DNA from: Streptomyces sp. NBC_00683 | Lineage (GTDB): Bacteria; Actinomycetota; Actinomycetes; Streptomycetales; Streptomycetaceae | Direction of reading: 5' to 3' | Assembly (NCBI RefSeq): GCF_036226745.1 | Contig: NZ_CP109013.1 | Location: 3,038,001-3,102,000, forward strand | DNA length: 64,000 nt | Part shown: positions 8,295 to 17,048 of the stretch, piece after piece | Numbering within the stretch: position 1 is the first letter of the stretch | Layout of the letters: every line of letters begins with the position of its first letter | The notes under the pieces: generated by a model | The model's input: only the letters and a program-made list of their open reading frames with translations | What the model was told of the DNA's origin: nothing | Database searches by the model: none | Position numbers and translations under genes: made by a program

Positions 8295-10700
8295 GTGACC
8301 ATCGCGCCAGCCGATCCGGTTTCAGCGGTCGATTCAGCCGAGTCCACGCACGCCACGCCCGACGGGCCCGGGACCGCACTGCTGCGGACCCTGACCGACC
8401 TCACCGTCGATCTGCCCGACACCGACCCCGGACGGGTCGCCGCCGCCGCGCTGCGCGGCCGCAACGCCCGGTCGGACGAGGCCGAGCTGCGCTCGCTGGC
8501 CACCGAGGCCGCCGCGGGTCTGATCTCCGAGGACCCCGCCTACTCCCGGCTCGCCGCACGGCTCCTCACCCGCACCATCGCCGACGAGGCCGCCGGCCAG
8601 GGCGCCGTCTCCTTCTCCGCCTCGGTCGCCGTCGGCCACCGCGAGGGCCTGATCGCGGACCGTACGGCCGAGTTCGTCACGCTGCACGCGGACGCCCTCG
8701 ACGCGCTGGCCGGGCAGGCTGTCGCCGACGGGGCCGACGACCGCTTCGGCTACTTCGGGCTGCGGACGCTGTTCAGCCGCTACCTGCTGCGCCATCCGCT
8801 CACCCGCCAGGTCATCGAGACCCCTCAGCACTTCATGCTCCGGGTGGCCGCCGGCCTCGCCGAGGACACCTCCGAGCGCGCCCTGGACGAAGTCGCCTCG
8901 CTGTACGGGCTGATGAGCCGGCTCGACTACCTCCCTTCCTCGCCCACCCTGTTCAACTCCGGCACCCGGCACCCGCAGATGTCCTCCTGCTATCTGCTGG
9001 ACTCCCCGCTGGACGAGCTCGACTCGATCTACGACCGCTACCACCAGGTGGCGCGGCTGTCCAAGCACGCGGGGGGCATCGGCCTCTCGTACTCCCGCAT
9101 CCGCGCCCGGGGTTCGCTGATCCGTGGCACCAACGGGCACTCCAACGGCATCGTGCCGTTCCTGAAGACGCTCGACGCCTCGGTCGCCGCGGTCAACCAG
9201 GGGGGCCGCCGCAAGGGTGCCGCCGCCGTCTACCTGGAGACCTGGCACGCGGACATCGAGGAGTTCCTGGAACTGCGCGACAACACGGGCGAGGACCAGC
9301 GACGCACGCACAACCTGAATCTGGCGCACTGGATCCCCGACGAGTTCATGCGGCGCGTCGACGCGGACACCGAGTGGTCGCTGTTCTCCCCGGCCGACAC
9401 CCCCGAGCTGGTCGACCTGTGGGGCGACGAGTTCGATGCCGCATACCGTGCGGCGGAGGCCAAGGGCCTGGCCCGCAGGACGATGCCCGCCCGTGAGCTG
9501 TACGGCCGGATGATGCGGACGCTCGCCCAGACCGGTCAGGGCTGGATGACGTTCAAGGACGCCTCCAACCGGACCGCGAACCAGACCGCTGAGCCGGGCA
9601 GGGTCGTGCACTCGTCGAACCTGTGCACGGAGATCCTCGAGGTCACCGACGACGGCGAGACGGCCGTCTGCAACCTGGGTTCGGTCAACCTCGGCGCGTT
9701 CGTCGTCGGCGGGGAGATGGACTGGGAGCGGCTGGACGCCACGGTCCGCACCGCCGTGACCTTCCTCGACCGCGTGGTGGACATCAACTTCTACCCGACC
9801 GAGCAGGCCGGCCGGTCCAACGCCCGCTGGCGCCCGGTGGGCCTGGGCGCGATGGGCCTGCAGGACGTCTTCTTCCAGCTGCGGCTGCCCTTCGACTCGC
9901 CCGAGGCCCGCGCGCTCTCCACGAGGATCTCCGAGCGGATCATGCTGGCCGCGTACGAGGCGTCGTGCGACCTCGCGGAGCGTTCGGGCCCGCTGCCCGC
10001 CTGGTCCGAGACGCGCGCGGCCCGCGGTGTGCTGCACCCCGACCACTACGACACCGAGCTGAACTGGCCGGAGCGCTGGGACGCGCTGCGTGCCCGGGTC
10101 GCGAAGACCGGGATGCGCAACTCGCTGCTGCTGGCCATCGCGCCGACGGCGACGATCGCCTCGATCGCCGGTGTGTACGAGTGCATCGAGCCGCAGGTCT
10201 CCAACCTCTTCAAGCGCGAGACGCTCAGCGGTGAGTTCCTCCAGGTCAACGCGTACCTGGTGGACGAGCTGAAGAAGCTCGGCGTGTGGGACGCGCGGAC
10301 CCGGGAGGCGCTGCGCGAGGCGAGCGGCTCGGTGCAGGGCTTCGCCTGGATCCCCGAGGACGTGCGTGCGCTGTACCGCACGGCGTGGGAGATCCCGCAG
10401 CGCGGTCTGATCGACATGGCGGCGGCCCGTACGCCGTTCCTCGACCAGAGCCAGTCGCTGAACCTGTTCCTGGAGACGCCGACGATCGGCAAGCTCTCCT
10501 CGATGTACGCGTACGCCTGGAAGCAGGGGCTGAAGACGACGTACTACCTGCGCTCGCGTCCGGCGACCCGGATCGCCCGTGCGGCATCCGGGACGGCCGC
10601 TGCCGCCGCGCCCATTCCCGTACAGCAGGCTTCGGCGCCCGACGCGGACGCCATCGCCTGCTCGCTCGAAAACCCCGAGTCCTGCGAGGCCTGCCAGTAA
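8295..10700 (+). CDS. nrdA: Ribonucleoside-diphosphate reductase, class Ia large (alpha) subunit
   Basis: 801-residue catalytic subunit that reduces NDPs to dNDPs. Visible elements: SSCYLLD, the GGIGLSYSRIRARG loop, NLCTEILEV, the CNLGSVNL catalytic Cys segment, PTATIASIAGVYECIEP and the C-terminal redox pair CEACQ. GTG 8295 is preceded by GAGGG about 9 nt away. The N-terminus aligns only with the latter half of an ATP cone (DEAELRSLATEAAAGLISED) and no KRDG-type motif is seen, so overall activity control by ATP/dATP may be altered. It sits under the B12 riboswitch and overlaps nrdB by one base (TAATG). Confidence 0.96.
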   Translation: MTIAPADPVSAVDSAESTHATPDGPGTALLRTLTDLTVDLPDTDPGRVAAAALRGRNARSDEAELRSLATEAAAGLISEDPAYSRLAARLLTRTIADEAAGQGAVSFSASVAVGHREGLIADRTAEFVTLHADALDALAGQAVADGADDRFGYFGLRTLFSRYLLRHPLTRQVIETPQHFMLRVAAGLAEDTSERALDEVASLYGLMSRLDYLPSSPTLFNSGTRHPQMSSCYLLDSPLDELDSIYDRYHQVARLSKHAGGIGLSYSRIRARGSLIRGTNGHSNGIVPFLKTLDASVAAVNQGGRRKGAAAVYLETWHADIEEFLELRDNTGEDQRRTHNLNLAHWIPDEFMRRVDADTEWSLFSPADTPELVDLWGDEFDAAYRAAEAKGLARRTMPARELYGRMMRTLAQTGQGWMTFKDASNRTANQTAEPGRVVHSSNLCTEILEVTDDGETAVCNLGSVNLGAFVVGGEMDWERLDATVRTAVTFLDRVVDINFYPTEQAGRSNARWRPVGLGAMGLQDVFFQLRLPFDSPEARALSTRISERIMLAAYEASCDLAERSGPLPAWSETRAARGVLHPDHYDTELNWPERWDALRARVAKTGMRNSLLLAIAPTATIASIAGVYECIEPQVSNLFKRETLSGEFLQVNAYLVDELKKLGVWDARTREALREASGSVQGFAWIPEDVRALYRTAWEIPQRGLIDMAAARTPFLDQSQSLNLFLETPTIGKLSSMYAYAWKQGLKTTYYLRSRPATRIARAASGTAAAAAPIPVQQASAPDADAIACSLENPESCEACQ

Positions 10701-11716
10701 TGAGTTCCGACACCACCAAGAACCTGCTCGACCCGGGCTTCGAGCTGACGCTGCGCCCCATGCGCTACCCGGACTTCTACGAGCGCTACCGGGACGCGAT
10801 CAAGAACACCTGGACGGTGGAGGAGGTCGACCTCCACTCCGACGTCTCCGACCTGGCCAAGCTCTCCCCCGGCGAGCAGCACATGATCGGCCGGCTCGTC
10901 GCGTTCTTCGCGACCGGTGACTCGATCGTCTCCAACAACCTGGTGCTGACGCTGTACAAGCACATCAACTCCCCGGAGGCGCGGCTGTACCTGTCGCGTC
11001 AGCTGTTCGAGGAGGCGGTGCACGTCCAGTTCTATCTGACGCTGCTCGACACCTATCTGCCCGATCCGGATGACCGTGCGGCAGCGTTCGACGCGGTCGA
11101 GGAGATCCCCTCCATCCGCGAGAAGGCCCAGTTCTGCTTCAAGTGGATCAACGAGGTCGAGAAGCTCGACCGCCTGGAGACGCAGGCCGACCGCCGCCGC
11201 TTCCTGCTGAACCTGATCTGCTTCGCTGCGTGCATCGAGGGTCTGTTCTTCTACGGCGCCTTCGCGTACGTGTACTGGTTCCGCTCGCGCGGCCTGCTGC
11301 ACGGCCTGGCCACGGGAACCAACTGGGTGTTCCGTGACGAGACCATGCACATGAACTTCGCGTTCGAGGTCGTGGACACCGTCCGCAAGGAGGAGCCGGA
11401 GCTCTTCGACGACGCCCTCCAGCAGCAGGTCACCGACATGCTGAAGGAGGCGGTCGAGGCGGAGCTGCAGTTCGGCCGCGATCTGTGCGGCGAGGGCCTG
11501 CCCGGCATGAACACGGAGTCGATGCGCCAGTACCTGGAGTGTGTCGCCGACCAGCGGCTCACCCGGCTCGGCTTCCCGCCGCTCTACGGCTCCGAGAACC
11601 CCTTCTCGTTCATGGAGCTGCAGGGGGTCCAGGAGCTGACGAACTTCTTCGAGCGCCGGCCCTCCGCGTACCAGGTGGCGGTGGAGGGCTCGGTCGGCTT
11701 CGACGACGACTTCTAG
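10700..11716 (+). CDS. nrdB: Ribonucleoside-diphosphate reductase, class Ia small (beta) subunit
   Basis: 338-residue di-iron/tyrosyl-radical subunit. Metal-ligand motifs are intact: first acidic ligand in EEVDLHSD, QLFEEAVHVQFY with the radical Tyr four residues after His, AACIEGLFFYG and RDETMHMNFAF. The tail ends in FDDDF. ATG 10700 overlaps the nrdA stop by one base, indicating coupled translation. With NrdA it forms the oxygen-dependent reductase that supplies dNTPs when cobalamin is scarce. Followed by a hairpin lying in the end of a small antisense gene. Confidence 0.96.
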   Translation: MSSDTTKNLLDPGFELTLRPMRYPDFYERYRDAIKNTWTVEEVDLHSDVSDLAKLSPGEQHMIGRLVAFFATGDSIVSNNLVLTLYKHINSPEARLYLSRQLFEEAVHVQFYLTLLDTYLPDPDDRAAAFDAVEEIPSIREKAQFCFKWINEVEKLDRLETQADRRRFLLNLICFAACIEGLFFYGAFAYVYWFRSRGLLHGLATGTNWVFRDETMHMNFAFEVVDTVRKEEPELFDDALQQQVTDMLKEAVEAELQFGRDLCGEGLPGMNTESMRQYLECVADQRLTRLGFPPLYGSENPFSFMELQGVQELTNFFERRPSAYQVAVEGSVGFDDDF

Positions 11717-11732
11717 GGTTCGGCGAAAGACC

Positions 11733-11945
11733 TCAGGTCCTCGCCCAACTTCCGGCGAACGGGCGCCGCGTGGCCGTGACCGGCTGCGCGGCGCCCGCCG
11801 TTTCCGGGGGCTGCGCGGACCGCTGCCGTTCCGCGTCCCGCAGCTCGCGGTCGATCCGGCGCTCCCGTGCGAGCCCGGCGAGCGCGGGCAGCAGGACGAA
11901 GGCGAAGAGTGCGGCTGTGGCCAGGTAGCTCAGGAATGTGTTCAT
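11733..11945 (-). CDS. Small membrane protein, hypothetical
   Basis: 70 residues: one clear N-terminal membrane helix (MNTFLSYLATAALFAFVLLPALAGLA) followed by a basic/polar cytoplasmic tail (RERRIDRELRDAERQR). It is convergent with nrdB and divergent from nrdS, whose start is 81 nt away. No family recognised. The hydrophobic-then-charged arrangement and codon pattern argue for a real gene, but its 3' third overlaps the likely nrdB terminator. Confidence 0.6.
   Translation of the reverse strand: MNTFLSYLATAALFAFVLLPALAGLARERRIDRELRDAERQRSAQPPETAGAAQPVTATRRPFAGSWART
11760..11797 (+). terminator. Candidate terminator of nrdAB
   Basis: CGGGCGCCGCG (11760-11770) pairs perfectly with CGCGGCGCCCG (11787-11797). 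It lies 44 nt after the nrdB stop and inside the 3' end of the convergent small ORF, so it could serve nrdB on the plus strand. Confidence 0.6.
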
Positions 11946-12026
11946 GGCTCCACTGTCGTCCGTGCGAGCGGATTCGGTCAGTGGCAGGACTGTCATAGAG
12001 CATCGAATTACTGCCACACTGTCGTC

Positions 12027-13001
12027 ATGCTGAAGAATGTCGCCGCTCTGCTGCTCGACGAGGTCCACCCCTTCGAACTCGGCGTGCTGTGCGAGGTGTT
12101 CGGACTCGACCGCTCCGACGAGGGGCTGCCGGTCCACGACTTCGCGGTCGTCTCCGCCGAGGGCCCGGTCCTGCGGACGCACGCCGGGTTCACCATCAGC
12201 ACGCCGTACGGGCTGGACCGGCTGGAGGAGGCCGATCTCATCGCCGTACCGGCGGGCAGCCACTTCATGGAGCGGGAGTACCCGGACGAGGTCCTGGACG
12301 CCCTGCGCCGGGCCGTGGAGCGGGGAGCGAGGGTGCTGAGCGTCTGCTCGGGGGCGTACGTCCTCGGCGCGGCCGGGCTGCTGGACGGCCGCCGCTGCAC
12401 CACCCACTGGCGCCACGCGGCCGAGCTGGCCCGCCGCTACCCGAAGGCGATCGTGGAACCGGACGTGCTCTACGTGGACGAGGGCCCGGTCATCTCGTCG
12501 GCGGGCACGGCGGCGGGGATCGACGCCTGCCTGCATCTGGTCCGCCAGGCGCACGGTCCGGCCGTCGCCAACGCCATCGCCCGCCGCATGGTGGTGCCGC
12601 CGCACCGGGACGGCGGCCAGGCCCAGTACATCAAGCGCCCGCTGCCCCGCACCCGGTGCGACACGGTCGGGGACACCCTCGCCTGGATGGAGGCCCATCT
12701 CGACCAGGAGATGACCGTCGAGCAGCTGGCCGCCCAGTCGCACATGTCGCCCCGCACCTTCGCGCGCCGCTTCCAGCAGGAGACGGGCACCACCCCGTAC
12801 CGCTGGCTGCTGCGGCAGCGCGTGCTGCTGGCGCAGCACCTGCTGGAGACCTCGGACGAGACCATGGACACGATCGCCGGGCGGACCGGTTTCGGGAACG
12901 CGGCGGCACTGCGCCATCAGTTCGTCCGCTCGCTGGGGACGACGCCGAACGCCTACCGCCGCACGTTCCGGGGTCCCGTCTCCATGACCGACGCGGCCTG
13001 A
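12027..13001 (+). CDS. nrdS: AraC-family regulator with DJ-1/PfpI-like N-terminal domain (NrdS-type)
   Basis: 324 residues. N-terminal glutamine-amidotransferase-like fold (about 1-190) with the nucleophile-elbow Cys in VLSVCSGAYVLGAAGLLDG, and a C-terminal AraC double helix-turn-helix (about 215-315; QSHMSPRTFARRFQQETG and IAGRTGFGNAAALRHQF). In S. coelicolor an AraC-like gene, nrdS, follows nrdAB, and this gene has the same position, so I use that name; here a small antisense gene intervenes, so co-transcription is uncertain. Target and ligand are unknown. A bidirectional hairpin follows it. Confidence 0.85.
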   Translation: MLKNVAALLLDEVHPFELGVLCEVFGLDRSDEGLPVHDFAVVSAEGPVLRTHAGFTISTPYGLDRLEEADLIAVPAGSHFMEREYPDEVLDALRRAVERGARVLSVCSGAYVLGAAGLLDGRRCTTHWRHAAELARRYPKAIVEPDVLYVDEGPVISSAGTAAGIDACLHLVRQAHGPAVANAIARRMVVPPHRDGGQAQYIKRPLPRTRCDTVGDTLAWMEAHLDQEMTVEQLAAQSHMSPRTFARRFQQETGTTPYRWLLRQRVLLAQHLLETSDETMDTIAGRTGFGNAAALRHQFVRSLGTTPNAYRRTFRGPVSMTDAA

Positions 13002-13015
13002 GCCGCGAACGGCGG

Positions 13016-13053
13016 TGCCCCGCCCGGGAGATCGATCGGTCCCGGACGGGGCA
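13016..13053. terminator. Bidirectional terminator between nrdS and the carboxypeptidase
   Basis: TGCCCCGCCCGGGA (13016-13029) pairs with TCCCGGACGGGGCA (13040-13053) with one mismatch and a 10-nt loop, placed between two convergent genes. Confidence 0.85.
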
Positions 13054-13073
13054 CGGCAGCGGTGCGTGTGCGG

Positions 13074-13811
13074 TCAGATGCCGCACTGGGAGGCCGACCA
13101 GAAGTGGCTCGGCCCCTGGTTCACGTGGATGTGGTCGCCGTGGTCCGGGTAGCCCGGGCCGAGGATCCCGTTGAACCCGTGGTTGCGGGCCTGCTGGGCG
13201 ATGGTGCACAGCGAGTGCGCTCCGGACCCCAGGTCGACCGCGTCACCGTACAGATGGCGGCTGTTGGACGCCCCGCCCGCCGCGGCGTTGCAGGAGGTGG
13301 AACGGAATCCGCTGGTGACACGGATGGGCTGGTCACCGAGTGCGTGCCGGAGCGCCTCCAGCTTCCACATCGAGCTCAGCGCATTGGCCTTGGCCGTTCC
13401 CGCGGCCACCGCGCCGCCGGCCCAGGTGCTGTTGCAGTTGTTGAGCTCGGGATAGGTGAAGTGGATCGGGGTGCAGTCGTCGTCCTGGAGCGAGTAGAGC
13501 TTGGACTGCGTGGCCGGTCCCGCGATGCCGTCCGCGGCGAGCCCGTAGGCCGACTGGAAGCGCTTGACGGCGGCCGCGGTCGCGGGTCCGAACGAGCCGT
13601 CGATGGCCAGCACGGAGTTGTACCCCGGATAGCCGGCCACCCGGATCTGGAGCTGGGTGACGTCTGCGCCCGAAGCTCCGGACGACAGCGTGCGGGTCCA
13701 GGTGTAGCAGCCGTCGGCCTGCGCGGGGCCCGCGGTGACGACGGCGCCACCCACGGCAAAAGCCATGGTCATGACAAAGCCGAGCAACAGATGTGCGGTA
13801 CGTCTGAGCAT
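13074..13811 (-). CDS. Secreted zinc D-Ala-D-Ala carboxypeptidase (peptidase M15A) with peptidoglycan-binding domain
   Basis: 245 residues: signal peptide (about 1-32, MLRRTAHLLLGFVM...AGPAQA), peptidoglycan-binding domain 1 (about 45-105; repeat LQIRVAGYPGYNSVLAIDG, FGPATAAAVKRFQSAYGL) and a C-terminal M15A catalytic domain with zinc motifs SRHLYGDAVDLG and HGDHIHVNQG. The layout is that of the Streptomyces albus G DD-carboxypeptidase. It should trim pentapeptide stems outside the cell. ATG 13811 is preceded by GGGAG at 6 nt; an upstream in-frame start at 13874 would put 21 residues before the signal and is unlikely. Confidence 0.93.
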   Translation of the reverse strand: MLRRTAHLLLGFVMTMAFAVGGAVVTAGPAQADGCYTWTRTLSSGASGADVTQLQIRVAGYPGYNSVLAIDGSFGPATAAAVKRFQSAYGLAADGIAGPATQSKLYSLQDDDCTPIHFTYPELNNCNSTWAGGAVAAGTAKANALSSMWKLEALRHALGDQPIRVTSGFRSTSCNAAAGGASNSRHLYGDAVDLGSGAHSLCTIAQQARNHGFNGILGPGYPDHGDHIHVNQGPSHFWSASQCGI

Positions 13812-13931
13812 GGGGGTCTCCCTACCACGGTGAGGTGTAGGGGTGAGCCTGTCGGACGAGTCGACGCGCGTCAACTACCCCATGGGAAACACTGGTTGGC
13901 GGTTGAATACCATCTGCCGGGGCAACAGGAA

Positions 13932-13963
13932 GGCCCTGCTGCCGGCTCACCGGCAGCAGGGCC
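13932..13963 (-). terminator. Terminator after peptide deformylase
   Basis: Perfect 14-bp stem GGCCCTGCTGCCGG/CCGGCAGCAGGGCC with loop ctca, 19 nt beyond the def stop on the minus strand. Confidence 0.88.
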
Positions 13964-13981
13964 ATGTCCTCGGGGGACGGC

Positions 13982-14620
13982 TCAGCCGTTCGCGACGACC
14001 TCGTAGCGCGGCGTGCCCTCGTCCATCTGTCGAAGCGCGTCCTTGCGGTCCCGCTTCGAGAGCCGGTCGATGTACAGGTACCCGTACAGGTGGTCCGTCT
14101 CGTGCTGGAGGCAGCGCGCGAAGTACCCGTTGCCCCGTACCTTCACCGCGTTGCCCTTGGCGTCCTGGCCGCGCACCACCGCGTAGTCCGGGCGGGCCAG
14201 TGCGGCGTACGCCGTCGGGACCGAGAGGCAGCCCTCGTTGGAGTCGTCGAGGATGCGCTCCTCCGGCGCCAGCTCCTCGAGCACCGGGTTGCAGATCGCG
14301 CCGACGTGCCGCACACCGTCGTCGTCCGGGCAGTCGTAGACGAAGACCTTGAGGTCCACACCGATCTGGTTGGCGGCCAGGCCCACGCCCTCGGCCGTCC
14401 GCTGGCTGGCGAACATGTCGTCGATCAGCTGTGCGAGCTCGTCACCGAACTCCGTGACGTCTCTGCACTCCTTGTGCAGCACCGGGTTGCCCACGACCGT
14501 GATCGGGCGGGAGGTGCCGCGCTCGCGGTACGCCGCCTCGCGCGCCTCACAGTCCTCGGTGTCCACGAGGAATCCCTCATCGTCCACGCCGACCTGCTCG
14601 TCCGTCTCCTGCTGCGACAT
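13982..14620 (-). CDS. def: Peptide deformylase
   Basis: 212 residues. All three deformylase motifs are present: [10 protein letters not shown] (78-87), EGCLS (129-133) and QHETDHLYG (172-180), giving the Cys-His-His metal site and the catalytic Glu. The enzyme removes the formyl group from nascent proteins. A 40-residue acidic N-terminal extension precedes the core, as in several Streptomyces paralogues. ATG 14620 was chosen because homologous sequence begins there; the in-frame start at 14698 lies within the upstream gene's terminator. Flanked by hairpins on both sides, so probably monocistronic. Confidence 0.94.
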   Translation of the reverse strand: MSQQETDEQVGVDDEGFLVDTEDCEAREAAYRERGTSRPITVVGNPVLHKECRDVTEFGDELAQLIDDMFASQRTAEGVGLAANQIGVDLKVFVYDCPDDDGVRHVGAICNPVLEELAPEERILDDSNEGCLSVPTAYAALARPDYAVVRGQDAKGNAVKVRGNGYFARCLQHETDHLYGYLYIDRLSKRDRKDALRQMDEGTPRYEVVANG

Positions 14621-14673
14621 GTCCGCCGTACGCCTTCCTGCAAACCTGAAACCAGTGAGAACCGCACCGGAAT

Positions 14674-14700
14674 CGGTGCCCGTACAGCCTACGGGCACCG
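14674..14700 (-). terminator. Terminator after the TPR protein
   Basis: CGGTGCCCGTA (14674-14684) pairs perfectly with TACGGGCACCG (14690-14700), 5-nt loop. The stem begins one base after the stop codon of the upstream minus-strand gene. Confidence 0.85.
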
Positions 14701-14701
14701 G

Positions 14702-15694
14702 TCAGCAGACTTCTTCCAGATCGCGCCACTCACGGCTGTCCGGACTGTCCGCGACCCAGCTGTCCAGCAGCCCGCGCACGAGCCCGGCCGGCGCCGCTAT
14801 GCCGCATTCACGCTCCGGAACCCAGAGGTCGCCCGCGGTGCGGTGGCCCAGCGGGCCCGGGTGGCCCGGTTCGCTGTGGTCGTGCGGGTCCAGGTGCTCC
14901 CCGTCGCCCTCGTCGCTCTCCATCGGGCTCTCCGAACAGGCCCGGCACAGGAGCCGCACGGAGGACGACCAGTCCTCCGCCGCGAACCCGGCGTCGGACG
15001 CAAGCTGCTCCAGCGCGTCCCGGTCGGCCTCCTCGGCGGCTTCCAGGAGCACCACCCAGGTGGGTACGGGAGAGGGCGCCCACAGCTCGATCTCGTCGAA
15101 CACGGGGTAGGACGGGCCTGCCGCCGTGATCCGCTCGCCGTTCGGCACCCCGTCGTGCAGGACGACCTCGCCCCAGCGCCGGCCGGAGGACGGCAGAGGG
15201 ATCGACAGCACTTCCATCCGCGCGGGGTCGAGCCTGCGGCCCCAGACGACCTCGGCCTCGCCCTCGGGCGACAGCCGTACCGCAGCGCTGCCCAGCTCCA
15301 TGCCCGTCGGCTCGCTGTTGGCCGCCGCGTTGTACTGGCCGCTGCCCGGCACCTTGAGGCCGTACGCCTGCCAGGCCCGGCGGGCCAGGGGCCAGTCCTG
15401 CAGCGCGGTGGCCGCGATCCCGACGTTCCACCAGTCGGGGGCGCCGGACTCCCTGTCGAGCAGGGCGACGGCGCGCAGGCCCGCGGCCCTGGCCTGTTCC
15501 CAGTCGTGCCTGAACTTGTGCAGCAGCGCCAGATTGAACCAGGACTCCGAGAGCCAGGGCTCCAGATCCGCCGCGCGCGTCAGCAGCGCCCCCGCGTCCT
15601 CGTACCGGCCGTCGCCGATCAGCGTGAACGCGCGGTCCGTGGCCTGCCGCCAAGAGGCGGATGGCCGATGCCGTACCTTCCCGAAGATCCTCAC
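14702..15694 (-). CDS. Tetratricopeptide-repeat protein, cytoplasmic, function unknown
   Basis: About 330 residues. The N-terminal third has TPR-like helix pairs (ALLTRAADLEPWLSESWFNLALLHK; DWWNVGIAATALQDWPLARRAW). The remainder is a domain with a LLCRACSES Cys pair, an acidic His-rich stretch (DEGDGEHLDPHDHSEP) and a conserved C-terminus. I chose GTG 15694 (MRIFGKVRHRP after initiation) because conservation appears to begin there; ATG 15745 or 15775 would lengthen it by up to 27 residues. The His/Asp-rich loop could bind a metal. Probably conserved in Streptomyces; no function known to me. Confidence 0.8.
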   Translation of the reverse strand: MRIFGKVRHRPSASWRQATDRAFTLIGDGRYEDAGALLTRAADLEPWLSESWFNLALLHKFRHDWEQARAAGLRAVALLDRESGAPDWWNVGIAATALQDWPLARRAWQAYGLKVPGSGQYNAAANSEPTGMELGSAAVRLSPEGEAEVVWGRRLDPARMEVLSIPLPSSGRRWGEVVLHDGVPNGERITAAGPSYPVFDEIELWAPSPVPTWVVLLEAAEEADRDALEQLASDAGFAAEDWSSSVRLLCRACSESPMESDEGDGEHLDPHDHSEPGHPGPLGHRTAGDLWVPERECGIAAPAGLVRGLLDSWVADSPDSREWRDLEEVC

Positions 15695-15785
15695 GATTCC
15701 CGCCTGTCCCGACTGGGCACCCTCGTTTTCCGCTCTCCTTCGCATCCAACCATGCCCGGGTGGACGCTCGCTCATTACCCATGGG

Positions 15786-17048
15786 TTACCCAGACCGGAC
15801 CGGGGTCAGACCGCCTCGCGCCAGGACTCTGGCCAGCGCTTCGACCACCTGCGGCTGGTAGTCCCGGCCGGTGCCGAGCCTGAGCTGCTCCAGCGCCCCC
15901 AGGGGGCCACTGACGCCTTCCCCGCACAGGTCGTCGTACGCATTGACCGCACGGACGATCCTGGCGGTGATCGGCTGTTCCCGGTACGGATCGGCCTGCT
16001 GCTCCACGACCACCGCCACCTCGGTGTCCACCCCGGTCTGCCGGACCACCGCGCCGCCGAGCAGCGCGATCCGCCGCTGCTCGGCCGGCGGCAGCCCCGC
16101 GGTCGCGCCGTCGGGCACCGGATCGACGAGCGAGAGCTGGCCGATGTCGTGCATCAGCGCCGCGTACTCCAGGACGGTCAGCTCGGGGCCGGTCAGGCCG
16201 AGCTCCCTCCCCACGGCGGTGGAGAGCTCGGCGACCCTGCGGGCATGGCCGTGCTGGGTGTATCCGGCGATCTCCGTCGACCGGGCCAGCGAGGTGATCG
16301 TCTGGCGGTAGGTCGTGCGGACGGCGGCGTAACGGCGGAAGGACACCTGGGTGAGCAGCAGCGGGACACACAGGACGGGCAGCGCCCAGAGCCCGCCGGC
16401 GGCGACCCCGAGCGCCATGACGGCACCGGTCGCACAGACGGCCGAGCCGATGCCGCTGAGGGCGCGGAGCTCGTCACGCAGAAGGGGCCCGAACGGGTAC
16501 CGGGTGCGGGAGTGCAGCAGCAGGGCGGCGAGGACGGCGTCGCACAGGGCGGTGAGGACCAGCAGCAGGAGCAGGAAGAGGGCGAAGTACGGTCCTTCGC
16601 CGAACCAGAGCGCGGCCCGCCCCGAGTTGAAGAGCGGCTGGAAACACACCGCGGCGAAGGCGACAGCCAGGATGCGGCGGGCGACCCGGTCGGGTCCCGG
16701 TCCGCTGCCGCGCGCCAGCTGGGGCACGGAAGCGAGCAGCTGCGCCGCGGCGACGACGGTGATCACCTGGAGGACGCCGTGCGCGCTGGGCTCCCCGGCA
16801 CTGCGTCCGAGCAGCGCGTACGCGAGCGCTCCGGCCGCCCCGAGCGGCGCGGGCTCCCGCTCGCCGGGCAGGGAGCCCCAGCGCGCCAGCTCGCCCACGG
16901 TGACGAGGACCCCGAAGGCGAGCGCGTGGCCGGGTTCGACGACGCCGTTCCACAGGGTGTGGCCGAGCGCGACGACGACGAGGGCCAGGGCGGCACCGCG
17001 GACGGCGAGGACGGCCGGTGGCAGCGAGGGGCGGCCGATCGGGCTCAC
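15786..17048 (-). CDS. Membrane HD-domain protein with degenerate GYP region
   Basis: 420 residues. The N-terminal half contains about six membrane segments (ALALVVVALGHTLW; FALFLLLLLVLTALCDAVLAALLL). The C-terminal half is an HD phosphohydrolase-like domain: GHARRVAELS, then MHDIGQLSLVDP. The canonical HHE-DG-GYP block of HD-GYP enzymes is absent; the aligned stretch reads EQQADPYREQPIT. So cyclic di-GMP hydrolysis by this copy is doubtful. Start GTG 17048 overlaps the stop of the preceding HD-GYP gene (GTGA). The pair probably arose by duplication and may form a hetero-oligomer, which is inference. Confidence 0.85.
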   Translation of the reverse strand: MSPIGRPSLPPAVLAVRGAALALVVVALGHTLWNGVVEPGHALAFGVLVTVGELARWGSLPGEREPAPLGAAGALAYALLGRSAGEPSAHGVLQVITVVAAAQLLASVPQLARGSGPGPDRVARRILAVAFAAVCFQPLFNSGRAALWFGEGPYFALFLLLLLVLTALCDAVLAALLLHSRTRYPFGPLLRDELRALSGIGSAVCATGAVMALGVAAGGLWALPVLCVPLLLTQVSFRRYAAVRTTYRQTITSLARSTEIAGYTQHGHARRVAELSTAVGRELGLTGPELTVLEYAALMHDIGQLSLVDPVPDGATAGLPPAEQRRIALLGGAVVRQTGVDTEVAVVVEQQADPYREQPITARIVRAVNAYDDLCGEGVSGPLGALEQLRLGTGRDYQPQVVEALARVLARGGLTPVRSG

